48,575 bases of DNA from Deltaproteobacteria bacterium (GTDB taxonomy: Bacteria; Lernaellota; Lernaellaia; JACKCT01): the NCBI GenBank assembly GCA_020845895.1, contig JADLEX010000040.1, forward strand, positions 1 through 48,575, in the 5' to 3' direction. The position numbers and the translations under genes are program-made. Positions 34,220 through 41,956 of the stretch are shown piece by piece. The notes below the pieces were generated by a model that had not been told where the DNA came from, searched no databases, and saw nothing but the letters and a program-made list of their open reading frames with translations. Position 1 is the first letter of the stretch, and every line of letters starts with the position of its first letter.

Positions 34220-34405
34220 GACACCTCCTGAATCGAACGGTTCTCTACCCGAAGACACGGCATTCCAGGCACGGCCACTGGCAATATCGAGCCCTTATGC
34301 TAACCTATCGGCGCGCGGATGAAAAGAAATGAGCGCGACCGCGCAATCCGATCGGGTCGCCGAGTTGGGATCGGCTTTCCCGAACATCGAGGAGATGCGT
34401 CCAGC

Positions 34406-35293
34406 ATGTCGACCGCGACGCCGAACGGCGCCGATCCAGTGAAGGAAGGGGTAAAGGCCGCGTTGCGTTCCGAGATCGCGCGCCGCCTTCGCGACAACGA
34501 CCTCGAGATCCCGATGCTGCCGCACATCGCCACCCAGGCGATGACGCTGGCGCAGAACCCCAACACGGCCATCCGCGACGTCGCGACGCTCGTCGAGCAG
34601 GATCAGGTCATTTCGGCCAAGCTCATCAACATCGCCAACAGCCCGGTTTACCGGGGCCTGAACGAGATCACCAACCTCAATCGCGCGATCCTGACCATCG
34701 GCCTGCGTTCCGTCTCCGACCTGATCTTTTCGCTCTCGGTCGAATCGAAGGTCTTTCGCTCCCGCCACTTTCAGGAGCGGATGACCCGCCTCTGGGAACA
34801 CTCCGTCGGTTGCGCGTTTCTCGCCCAGCAGATCGCCAAACGCGCGCGAAAAGACACGGAAAGCGCATTCCTGTTCGGCCTTCTGCACGATATCGGCAAG
34901 ACGCTCGTGATCGACACGGTCTCCCTGATGATCAAGCGCAAGCCGGAGGTCGCCAAGGCGATCACCGACGAATTGCTGGACGAATTGCTCGCGGAATATC
35001 ACGGACCCGTCGGCGGGCTCATGGGCCGGCAGTGGCGCTTTCCGGACCGATTGCTCGCGGCGATCGTGTTTCATCACGATCCCGATGCGGCGCAGTCCGC
35101 GCGTGAGTCCGCGCTACTCACCGCATCGGCCAATCTGCTGTGCCATCAGTTCGGAATCGGTGTGCCCATCGAGACGGTCGATCTGACCACCCACCCGTGG
35201 ATCGCGGCTCTGGGACTTTCCGCCGAGGATGTCGCTTCGATGGAAGCGGAACTACCCAGCGCCGCCGTATTGTTCATCAGTTCCTTCGTCTAG
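34406..35293 (+). CDS. HDOD domain protein
   Basis: A 295-residue protein covered by an HDOD domain from about residue 25 to 230. The segment IPMLPHIATQAM is the usual entry, and the core has LLHDIGKTLVID and FHHDPD, so several metal-type histidine and aspartate residues of the HD superfamily remain, including the HD pair. HDOD proteins work in signalling and stress or cell-cycle control without known catalysis. The ATG at 34406 was chosen because GAGGAG lies 11 bases before it and the domain starts shortly after. It is followed 14 bp later by a lipoprotein gene. Confidence 0.8.
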   Translation: MSTATPNGADPVKEGVKAALRSEIARRLRDNDLEIPMLPHIATQAMTLAQNPNTAIRDVATLVEQDQVISAKLINIANSPVYRGLNEITNLNRAILTIGLRSVSDLIFSLSVESKVFRSRHFQERMTRLWEHSVGCAFLAQQIAKRARKDTESAFLFGLLHDIGKTLVIDTVSLMIKRKPEVAKAITDELLDELLAEYHGPVGGLMGRQWRFPDRLLAAIVFHHDPDAAQSARESALLTASANLLCHQFGIGVPIETVDLTTHPWIAALGLSAEDVASMEAELPSAAVLFISSFV

Positions 35294-35307
35294 TGGAGTC
35301 GCTTCCC

Positions 35308-35799
35308 ATGCAAAAGCAGGCTGGCGCGTGTATGCGCGTTTCGATTCGGATCTCCTTCATCATCTTTTTCGTGGCGATGGCGGCGGCGTTCACAGCCTGC
35401 TCGGAAAAGTCGGCTCCTTCGGAAGCGGAACCGGCTGTCGCCACTCCGTCGCCGGCCAAGGCAGATGAGTTTGTCGACCCCGACGAGGCCGTGAGCAAGT
35501 GCATGGACGCCTTCGAGCATCTGTTCGGACCGCAGGGCTGCGTACCGGGGTTGGTGCCAACCGAGCGGGCGCAGGTCGCCTGCGAGGGCTACGCCGCTTG
35601 GGCCGAGCGGGGCGAAACCTGCGGGTCCGGCGCGCTCGGCGGGTTCTATGCGTGCCTGAATGCGATCGGGTGCGACAAGCTCGAAAAGGACGAAGACACC
35701 GAGCTTGCGGAGTATCCGCTCGAATACGACAAGTGCACCGAGCAGTTTGCCCGCGACATGAACGAATGCATCGACGAGCGCGGGGAAAAGACCAAGTAG
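35308..35799 (+). CDS. Cysteine-rich predicted lipoprotein
   Basis: A 163-residue protein. A hydrophobic segment ends in FTAC (about residues 36-39), an acceptable but imperfect lipobox. A linker rich in Ala, Pro and Ser follows. The mature domain of about 110 residues has eight cysteines, spaced like a disulfide-bonded domain, with several CxxxxxC-type intervals. The ATG at 35308 has GGAG 10 bases upstream; an ATG at 35332 is the alternative and would give a shorter signal peptide. It is 14 bp after the HDOD gene and probably co-transcribed. No family recognised. Confidence 0.68.
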   Translation: MQKQAGACMRVSIRISFIIFFVAMAAAFTACSEKSAPSEAEPAVATPSPAKADEFVDPDEAVSKCMDAFEHLFGPQGCVPGLVPTERAQVACEGYAAWAERGETCGSGALGGFYACLNAIGCDKLEKDEDTELAEYPLEYDKCTEQFARDMNECIDERGEKTK

Positions 35800-35808
35800 C
35801 TTACGGAA

Positions 35809-36777
35809 TCAGGGCGAAAACGGACCGTCGATCTCCGGTCTCAGTTCGTCCTCCACGCGGCGCAGCATCTCTGTGGCCTGGGCCGTGTACTCCTCTTCGC
35901 CCTCGCGGTCCCTCGCGTGCTCGAGATACGCGTTCCACGCCTCCCTCGCCTCGGGAAGCCGGTCGAGATTGAAGTTCGCCGCGCCGAGATTGAACCACGC
36001 GCGAAGGTGATCGGCATCGAGCCGGACGGCTTCACGGTAGCGCTCCGCCGCCAGCGAATTTCTGCCGAGCCGAGCCTCGGCCACGCCGAGCAGAAACTGC
36101 AATTCGGCATCGCCGGGAAAACGACGCACAAGTTCTTTGAGACGACCGACGGCATCTTCGAACTCGCCGCGTTCGATTTCGCTTCGAGCCGACTCCAGTT
36201 CCCCTCCCAGATATTCGCCGTGCGCGTCGCGGATGCGCGTGACCTCGGCCAGCGCCGCCCGAACGGGTTCCCATAGCGGGTGCGTTTCCGGATTTTCCGG
36301 GTTCGACTCGCGGATCAACGACTCGGTCTTGCGAAACCAATAGAGAGCGTCCACCGGGCGGGCCAGTTTTTCGTCGTAGATCTGGGCGATTCGATACGCC
36401 GTCACCGGACTGCCGACCCCCTTGGGGTGCGTCAGTTGGGCTTTCAAATGAAAGACGAGCTCGGCCCAGTCTTTCTCCCGCTCGGCCAGTTTCGCGCCGT
36501 CGCGAAGACTCTCCCATTCACCATCGCCGGGATCGGGCTCGCGTCCACGACCGAAGAACCCGTCGATCGCTTTCCCCTGGAGCCGCAGCACCAACGCGAC
36601 GCAGGCGAACGCGACGAACGTGACCGTCGCACCGACCGCGAAGCTCGCGAGCCAGCTCCATTCCGTTCGAAGACGGATCAGACACGAAGACAGGACGATA
36701 CCGAATCCGGCCGCCGCGCCCATGAAAATCCGAACGGTCGACTCGAACTCGTCGGTATCGGCGCGCTTTTTCGCCAT
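35809..36777 (-). CDS. Membrane-anchored TPR protein
   Basis: A 322-residue protein with two hydrophobic segments (about 20-35 and 42-66) near the N-terminus and a helical repeat region from about residue 95. Three to four TPR units are visible, including AELQFLLGVAEARLGRNSLAAERYREAVRLDADHLRAWFNLGAANFNLDRLPEAREAWNAYL in two consecutive units. Such proteins hold multi-protein complexes at the membrane. The stop is 9 bp from the stop of the facing lipoprotein gene. Partner unknown. Confidence 0.75.
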   Translation of the reverse strand: MAKKRADTDEFESTVRIFMGAAAGFGIVLSSCLIRLRTEWSWLASFAVGATVTFVAFACVALVLRLQGKAIDGFFGRGREPDPGDGEWESLRDGAKLAEREKDWAELVFHLKAQLTHPKGVGSPVTAYRIAQIYDEKLARPVDALYWFRKTESLIRESNPENPETHPLWEPVRAALAEVTRIRDAHGEYLGGELESARSEIERGEFEDAVGRLKELVRRFPGDAELQFLLGVAEARLGRNSLAAERYREAVRLDADHLRAWFNLGAANFNLDRLPEAREAWNAYLEHARDREGEEEYTAQATEMLRRVEDELRPEIDGPFSP

Positions 36778-37131
36778 GTCGGATTCTAGGCGCGGGGGCT
36801 TTGGGAGATCAATCGCGGAATGGTGAGACGGGGCGGAAAAGAATCACCGGGCGGGAGTGGCCATAGAAGAGAGAGACGAAAGAAGACCCGTTCGCGGCAA
36901 CGGTTCTGTGCTTGTCCTCCCGCCCGGCGAAAGTGGAATGGATATCGAGCTTTGCCCCTCGTTCGAGAAAACTTCTCGGTCGAATCTTCGGTCTGATCTG
37001 TCGGTTCTTGGCGCTTTCGCGCATGAGCCCTTTCTTCTTACCACACCCGACCCGTCAAGAAAAGGCTTTTTCCACCTGGCTGCCGTATTCCTGACGAATT
37101 CCCCGCGATCACGGTTTGATTTCCCTTTGCG
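36778..37131. other. Gene-free stretch with a long-range inverted repeat
   Basis: These 354 bases have no convincing gene. A 71-codon frame (36809-37024, minus) starts with an ATG but has mixed third-base use, so I do not call it. CCGGGCGGGAG (36847-36857) and CTCCCGCCCGG (36917-36927) form an 11-base perfect inverted repeat with 59 bases between, which could fold into a hairpin in RNA. A T-rich strip with TCTTCTTACCACACC lies around 37030-37050. Confidence 0.4.
36847..36927. repeat. Inverted repeat, 11-base arms
   Basis: The arms CCGGGCGGGAG and CTCCCGCCCGG are exact reverse complements. The spacing (59 bases) is too long for a classical terminator, but it would allow a stem with an internal structured loop. 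No T-run follows either arm. Could be an RNA structure or an unrecognised mobile-element end. Confidence 0.45.
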
Positions 37132-38427
37132 TCAAGGCCGGAGAAGGCCCGAATACGAAACCGCCTCCAACGTCACGGGGTTCTTCAGCATTTTGTCGGT
37201 AATCACCCAGATCGCCGTGCGATCGCCGTGTTCCGTGGCGTTGGTCTTCTCGATCTTCGCGGGCATCGTCGCTTTGACCGTCAGGATACGCCGCGAGCGC
37301 TCGCCTTCGGCCGATCGATCGGCGTACACCGACGCCGGCAGGTTCATCCGAAACACGTCGATCGCGCCGTCGCGGCCCATGAAGACGAGGTTGTTCGGCA
37401 TCTTCTTGAAGTTCACGGGTTTTTTCGTGGCGAATTCGAAGCGCACTCGGCCTTCCGGCGTGCGGACCGACTCCATCGTCATGTCGGCCGCGGCGTTCGG
37501 GAAACACGCCAGCAGGATCGGCAAGTAGGTTTGGAGGGCTTCGCCGGATTCCAGCGTCGAGTCGATGCGCACACGGACATCCGCCTCGTGCCGGGAAACC
37601 TGCGTGAACTCAACGCTGAGCTGCGCGAGCGTCGGCAGGACGCGCAGCACCTCCGCGACTTCCCCGGGATCGGGAGCGGGGCCCAACGTCACGTCCTTCG
37701 GCGCGAGACTTTCGGGGCTCTCGCCGCATTCGACGCGGCTCTTCACACGCGCCGTCAAGCCGTTGTGGATGACATCGAGCAGCGTCGTTTCGTAAATGGC
37801 GAAACCATCGACGTCCGTGAGGCTCGCGTTGTGCGTGGTGGTGATGCCCGGCACCGTCAGACGCAGCCGAAAACGACCGGAGAGCAGGCGCTCGATGAGC
37901 AGCCTTCGCGTGTCCTCACCGAGTTCTCCCAGGGCGGAGTCATCGAGACGCACCACTTTTTCGGGATCGCGCTTCGCGCCGACGAACTCGGTGAAGAATT
38001 CGCCGCACAGTCCGGTCGGAGCCTTCATGTTGAGGGTGGACGACGAAACGACATACGGGAGCGCCTGCACCGCTTCCGACGCCCAGAAGCGGTTGAGGGC
38101 GTCGAGCCGGTCGAAGACCAGTCGATAACGCAGCACCATCTTGCCCGCTTCCTCGTAAACGCTTTCGTCGAGGGGATCGAGGCCGTCGATGCCGGTGGCG
38201 GCCGCACGCAATTGCGCCAGCGCCGACGCGATCTCGTCTTCGAGCCCGCTACCGGCGAATTCCGTCGCGATGCGCGCGTCGCGTTTGTCGATGCGCACCC
38301 ACGAGGTCACGATCCCGGACCCGTCCGAGAGCAAACGGATCTCCGTTTCGAGATCGAAGCAACCGACGGCTGCGACGGCGAGCGCCGCCACGCACACAAT
38401 CCGCGCGATTCGAAATGCTGTGGTCAT
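37132..38427 (-). CDS. Large predicted lipoprotein of unknown function
   Basis: A 431-residue protein with the signal ALAVAAVGC (lipobox AVGC near residue 20-23) and no other membrane segment. The mature part starts FDLETEIRLLSDGSGIVTSWVRID, a beta-strand pattern often seen in periplasmic proteins of unknown function that open with a 'cxdlexxixlxxDGSG' strand. Many Asp and Arg residues and alternate strands suggest two beta-rich domains. No family recognised with confidence. The ATG at 38427 is the first Met before the signal. It is transcribed away from the sigma-54 promoter region. Confidence 0.7.
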   Translation of the reverse strand: MTTAFRIARIVCVAALAVAAVGCFDLETEIRLLSDGSGIVTSWVRIDKRDARIATEFAGSGLEDEIASALAQLRAAATGIDGLDPLDESVYEEAGKMVLRYRLVFDRLDALNRFWASEAVQALPYVVSSSTLNMKAPTGLCGEFFTEFVGAKRDPEKVVRLDDSALGELGEDTRRLLIERLLSGRFRLRLTVPGITTTHNASLTDVDGFAIYETTLLDVIHNGLTARVKSRVECGESPESLAPKDVTLGPAPDPGEVAEVLRVLPTLAQLSVEFTQVSRHEADVRVRIDSTLESGEALQTYLPILLACFPNAAADMTMESVRTPEGRVRFEFATKKPVNFKKMPNNLVFMGRDGAIDVFRMNLPASVYADRSAEGERSRRILTVKATMPAKIEKTNATEHGDRTAIWVITDKMLKNPVTLEAVSYSGLLRP

Positions 38428-38561
38428 GCGGCGATGATAGGGGACGGTCGACGCACGATCAACGCGAACACGCCTTTACGGTTTTAAGTCGATGATTACG
38501 AATCGTAGGCGGCAACGCGGCGAGCGGATCGAAATCCCACGAAAAACCGGTTATTTTTAGT

Positions 38562-38576
38562 TGGCACGTCGTTTGC
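38562..38576 (+). promoter_or_regulatory. Sigma-54 promoter
   Basis: TGGCACG-N4-TTGC matches the sigma-54 consensus without mismatch. The GG at 38563-38564 and the GC at 38575-38576 have the required ten bases between them. A start point near 38588 is expected. Such promoters need an enhancer-binding ATPase; none is encoded in this window. A small palindrome at 38497-38507 lies about 55 bases upstream and may be part of the activator site, though it is closer than usual. Confidence 0.8.
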
Positions 38577-38587
38577 GAGCTTACGAC

Positions 38588-38771
38588 ATCGACGACGGCC
38601 GTGGTTCCCAAGGACCGCGACCCCCGAAGTCATGACACCCTGTTCCCGATCTCGGACCTCCGCGGGACAAGGGCGCCACGGTCGCCGTCAGGAATTCCGG
38701 AACGCCACACCCCGTTGCGCACGGAATTTCCGACAACGGGGACGCCTGTCAAACGGCGTCCCTTTCGTTTT
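38588..38771 (+). ncRNA. Probable sigma-54-dependent small RNA (about 184 nt)
   Basis: The region between a perfect sigma-54 promoter and an intrinsic terminator on the same strand has no good reading frame. Its 3' part folds into a long hairpin: CCCCGTTG (38710-38717) pairs with CAACGGGG (38734-38741), with an inner CGGAA/TTCCG pair (38722-38732). The 3' arm of this hairpin overlaps the 5' arm of the terminator stem by three bases, so the two hairpins may compete. A 62-codon frame from 38601 is present but ends outside the terminator and has no ribosome-binding site. Target and role unknown. Confidence 0.65.
38739..38771 (+). terminator. Intrinsic terminator of the putative small RNA
   Basis: GGGACGCC (38739-38746) pairs with GGCGTCCC (38755-38762) around an 8-base loop, followed by TTTCGTTTT (38763-38771). 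The T-rich tail is only on the plus-strand side, so it terminates plus-strand transcription from the sigma-54 promoter, not the facing acyl-CoA dehydrogenase gene. Confidence 0.75.
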
Positions 38772-38781
38772 CGCCCCACGA

Positions 38782-39984
38782 CTATCTGATCTTCATCCCA
38801 TATGCTCGCAGAATTCTCCGTGCCACCATGTCGATATGAACTTCGTCCGCGCCGTCGTAAATGCGCGCCGCGCGCTCGTGTGAAAACCAGAACGCGAGCG
38901 GGGTCTCATCCGTCATCCCGAGCCCGCCGAGGCCCTGTATCGCCCGGTCGAGCACACGCTGGAGCGTCCGCGCCACGGTGAACTTGATGAGGGAAATCTC
39001 CTCGCGCGCGCCGTACGTGCCCTCACGCTCGATCTTCCATGCCGCGTGCAGCACCATCAAGCGCGCCGAGTTGATCTCGGCTCGACTCTCGGCGATCCAC
39101 TGTTGCACCATCTGCCGCGTACCGAGAGGCTTGCCGGGCGCGAGTTCGCGCGTCGCGGCGTGGCGACACAAAATGTCGAGCGCGCGTTCGCAGATGCCGA
39201 TCCATCGCATGCAGTGGTGGATGCGCCCCGGGCCGAGCCGCTGCTGCGCGATCACGAATCCCATGCCTTCCGAGCCAAGAATGTTCGCCAGCGGAACACG
39301 CGCGCCCTGATAGCTGATCTCGGCGTGGCTCGCCCAGTCGCTGCCCCGCTCACCCATGATCGAGAGGTTGCCGACCAGTTCGAACCCGGGCGTGTCGGTC
39401 GGCACGAGGATCATGCTCGCGCGGCCATACGTCTCGGCGTCGGGGTTCGTCACCGCCATGCACACTGCAAACGCCGCCCCGTCGGCCGCCGTGGCGAACC
39501 ACTTGTGCCCGCGGATCACCCAGTCTTCGCCGTCCTTGATCGCGGTCGTTCCCATCCAGACCGGATTGGATCCCGCGAACTCGGGTTCCGTCATCGTGAA
39601 GCAGCTTCGGATCTCGCCGCGAATGAGCGGGAAGAGAAAACGCTCCTTCTGCTCGGGTGTACCGTGCTCGATCAGGATCTCCATGGTCCCGACGTCCGGC
39701 GCCTGGCAGTTGAAAATGTAGTGCCCCAGCGGGCTGCGGCCCAGCTCCTCGCTCATGTGCGCGAACTCGACGAGCGACAGTCCGCCGCCGCCCAGCTCCG
39801 CGGGGATGAATGCGGCCCACAGACCCGTTTGCTTCGCCTTTTCCCGCGCGGCGGCCAGCGAGGGCAGCGACTCGCGGAACCCGTGAAAGCGAACCGCGCC
39901 TTCGAGGGGATACACCTCGTTCGTCATGAACTCGCGCAGCATCTCTCGCATCGCGGCGACTTTTGGCGCTTCCGAAAAATCCAT
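38782..39984 (-). CDS. Acyl-CoA dehydrogenase
   Basis: A 400-residue FAD enzyme that introduces a double bond into acyl-CoA. The FAD-binding segment CFTMTEPEFAGSNP and the later WVIRGHKWF are typical, and the C-terminal domain has QGLGGLGMTDETPLAFWF and RAARIYDGADEVH, the sequence around the usual catalytic base. The length and the C-terminal layout are like ACAD10/11-type enzymes. GGGAG lies 7 bases before the ATG at 39984. Next to it, on the same strand, is the phosphotransferase that is fused to such dehydrogenases in animals. Confidence 0.92.
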   Translation of the reverse strand: MDFSEAPKVAAMREMLREFMTNEVYPLEGAVRFHGFRESLPSLAAAREKAKQTGLWAAFIPAELGGGGLSLVEFAHMSEELGRSPLGHYIFNCQAPDVGTMEILIEHGTPEQKERFLFPLIRGEIRSCFTMTEPEFAGSNPVWMGTTAIKDGEDWVIRGHKWFATAADGAAFAVCMAVTNPDAETYGRASMILVPTDTPGFELVGNLSIMGERGSDWASHAEISYQGARVPLANILGSEGMGFVIAQQRLGPGRIHHCMRWIGICERALDILCRHAATRELAPGKPLGTRQMVQQWIAESRAEINSARLMVLHAAWKIEREGTYGAREEISLIKFTVARTLQRVLDRAIQGLGGLGMTDETPLAFWFSHERAARIYDGADEVHIDMVARRILRAYGMKIR

Positions 39985-40001
39985 GGTTACACTCCCGGCA
40001 A

Positions 40002-40694
40002 TTATCGATAGGTCACGAATTCGCGACCGCGCGTCTCCAGATGCGCGTGCTCGTTGAGCGAGACGACCGCCGGGCCGCTTCGCCCGGTCACGATCTTGGT
40101 GACGCCCGCGTTGACGAAACGCCACTGCAACGAAAAAACGCGACCGGAGTCCACGCCCAACAAATGGGCGGCCAGCACCGCGATCGGGCCGCCCGAGGTG
40201 AAAACGAGCGCCGTGCCGGACTTGGAAATTGCACCGGCCAGTTCTTCGAATCCGGCGAGTACGCGTGCGCGAAATCGCGGCCAGGGCTCGGTGTAGTCGC
40301 TGTCGTGTTCGCCGTCCGCCCACCGCGCGGTCGCCCGGGAGAAGAACTCCTGAAAATGGCGCAGCGGATCGGCGACCGCCGCCAGGTCCTTCGCGATCTC
40401 GCGCTCGTCGGCGTAACGCGGCTCGTAGCGCGCGATCACCTCTTTGTGATCGTACTCGTCGAACGCGGGTGACTCGATCGGTTCCGGGGTCGCGCCGAAC
40501 GCCGCCAGGCTCCCGTCCATCGTCTCGCGGTGGCGGCGCATGGTTCCCACCACAACCTTTTCAATCTCGCCGACGCGCGGCGCCAGCGCCGCACCGAGCA
40601 GCTTGGCCTGCGTGTGGCCGAGATCGGAGAGCCGGTCGTAATCGCCATCGCCGAACGACGCCTGCCCGTGCCGAATCAGGTAGATCACGCTCAT
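40002..40694 (-). CDS. Histidine phosphatase family protein
   Basis: A 230-residue protein with the RHG catalytic motif at the N-terminus (YLIRHGQASFG, residues about 5-15), a second arginine in GTMRRHRETM, and a conserved histidine region toward the C-terminus (FTSGGPIAVLAAHLLG); it belongs to the PhoE/cobC-like branch. The second catalytic histidine is not clear in that segment, which reads SGGP where SHGG is more usual. It overlaps the phosphotransferase stop as ATGA and lies 17 bp before the acyl-CoA dehydrogenase gene. Confidence 0.82.
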   Translation of the reverse strand: MSVIYLIRHGQASFGDGDYDRLSDLGHTQAKLLGAALAPRVGEIEKVVVGTMRRHRETMDGSLAAFGATPEPIESPAFDEYDHKEVIARYEPRYADEREIAKDLAAVADPLRHFQEFFSRATARWADGEHDSDYTEPWPRFRARVLAGFEELAGAISKSGTALVFTSGGPIAVLAAHLLGVDSGRVFSLQWRFVNAGVTKIVTGRSGPAVVSLNEHAHLETRGREFVTYR

Positions 40695-41797
40695 GCGACG
40701 CCGCTCTTTCGAATGGCCGTCCGGCAACGCCAGTGCAGGTAATGCGCGACGAGCCAGAACCGCCGAAATGCGGGATTGCGCGTCTGCCGATGATGGAAGC
40801 GGTAGTAGATCTGCTGAATGATGACGGCGAGCCGGAACGCCCCGCAGACTTCGTAAAACGCCCAATTGTCCGGACGGATGCCCATTCGCGTGCAATAGCG
40901 CTCAACGACTTCGCGGCGCGTCATCATGCCGGGCAGGTGCGTCGGTTGGCGACGCAACGCGCGACCGATCGGGTCGTCGTCGGCCTGCACCCAATAGGCC
41001 ATGCTGTTGCCGAGATCCATCAGGCCGTCACCGATCGTCGCCATCTCCCAGTCGAGCACGCCGATCACCCGCGTGGGGTCAGTCCGGTCGAGCACCACGT
41101 TGTCGAAACGAAAGTCGTTGTGGATCACGCGGTGCGGGCCGTCGTCTGGCCCGTTTTTCGCGAGCCATGACATCACCGACTCGAATTTCGGGACGTTCCA
41201 CGTCCGCGCGCGGCGATAGCGATCGCTCCAGCCTTCGACCTGACGGCGCACGTATCCCGGGCCGCGATCCATTGCGTCGAGTCCCACGTCCGCCGGATCG
41301 ATCGAATGCAGCTCGACCAGGGTGTCCACGACGCGTTCGCACAGCGCGCGCGTCCGCGCCGGGTCGAGATCGAATCCCAGGCTCGCGCGCGGAATGAGCC
41401 CGTCGATGCGGCGCATCACGTAGAACTCGCTGCCGATCACCGAGGCGTCGTCGCAGTGCGCGATCATCTCGGGCACATAGGGGAAAACGGGGCGCAGCGC
41501 GTTCTGCACGCGGTACTCGCGCGACATGTCGTGCGCCGACTTCGCCTTGGTGCCGGCGGGCGGGCGACGCAGTACGAGATCGTCGCGGTCGTATTCCAGC
41601 CGGTAGGTCCAGTTCGACGCTCCGCCGGAAAACTGCGTGACGCGGGGCATACCCGAAAGCGACGGCACGCGCGCCTTGAGCCACGCGTCGAGCGCGGCGA
41701 CGTCGAACTCCTCGCCCGCGCGCACCGTGCCGACGCGGTCCGAAGGCGGCGCACCCGCCGAACTCACCGACCCCGATTTGTCGGATTTCCCCGTCAC
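40691..41797 (-). CDS. Aminoglycoside phosphotransferase-fold kinase, ACAD10/11 N-terminal-like
   Basis: A 368-residue protein kinase-like fold enzyme. The catalytic loop VIHNDFRFDNVVLD and metal loop GVLDWEMATIGD are clear, and the N-lobe has FSGGASNWTYRLEY. This is the family that phosphorylates 4-hydroxyacyl-CoA in bacteria and is fused to the acyl-CoA dehydrogenase in mammalian ACAD10/11. With the dehydrogenase and a histidine phosphatase as neighbours, it fits a catabolic route for hydroxylated fatty acids. I chose a GTG at 41797 with GGGG 8 bases upstream. The frame stays open for another 740 codons upstream, opposite the S8 gene, which I treat as an artefact. Confidence 0.85.
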   Translation of the reverse strand: MTGKSDKSGSVSSAGAPPSDRVGTVRAGEEFDVAALDAWLKARVPSLSGMPRVTQFSGGASNWTYRLEYDRDDLVLRRPPAGTKAKSAHDMSREYRVQNALRPVFPYVPEMIAHCDDASVIGSEFYVMRRIDGLIPRASLGFDLDPARTRALCERVVDTLVELHSIDPADVGLDAMDRGPGYVRRQVEGWSDRYRRARTWNVPKFESVMSWLAKNGPDDGPHRVIHNDFRFDNVVLDRTDPTRVIGVLDWEMATIGDGLMDLGNSMAYWVQADDDPIGRALRRQPTHLPGMMTRREVVERYCTRMGIRPDNWAFYEVCGAFRLAVIIQQIYYRFHHRQTRNPAFRRFWLVAHYLHWRCRTAIRKSGVA

Positions 41798-41956
41798 GAA
41801 AGTCGCCCCTCTTCCGTCTGCGACGCTACGGATTTCACGCCCGCTTGTCCAATCCGAAGCCCGACATTGTTCGCCGCTCGAATTTTCGGTAGGGTCAGTT
41901 ATCTTAGCTTCGTCCTCGTGACCGCTTTTCGAAGTTCGTCGTTTGGGAGGCCCGAC
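41798..41956. promoter_or_regulatory. Divergent intergenic region before the S8 peptidase-like gene
   Basis: These 159 bases separate the phosphotransferase operon from the S8 gene, so promoters for both are expected. AT-richer sequence around 41890-41915 includes TATCTT, which could be a -10 box for the plus strand, but no matching -35 box is clear. GGGAGG at 41945-41950, 6 bases before the ATG at 41957, is a strong ribosome-binding site. Confidence 0.45.

Larger units (their letters stand above)
38428..38781. other. Intergenic region with sigma-54 promoter and intrinsic terminator
   Basis: This 354-base region lies between the lipoprotein start and the acyl-CoA dehydrogenase stop, both on the minus strand. 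It holds, in plus-strand order, a short palindrome TACGA-A-TCGTA (38497-38507), the sigma-54 promoter, an RNA-like region of about 180 bases and a terminator. No supported gene for a protein. Confidence 0.7.

Noticed and set aside
36857-37528. A 223-codon plus-strand frame opposite the 431-residue lipoprotein
   Set aside because: Its right half lies opposite a gene with a clear signal peptide and its left half is in a gene-free stretch without support.
38601-38789. A 62-codon plus-strand frame after the sigma-54 promoter
   Set aside because: It extends beyond the terminator, has no ribosome-binding site, and its composition is not coding-like, so a small RNA explains the region better.
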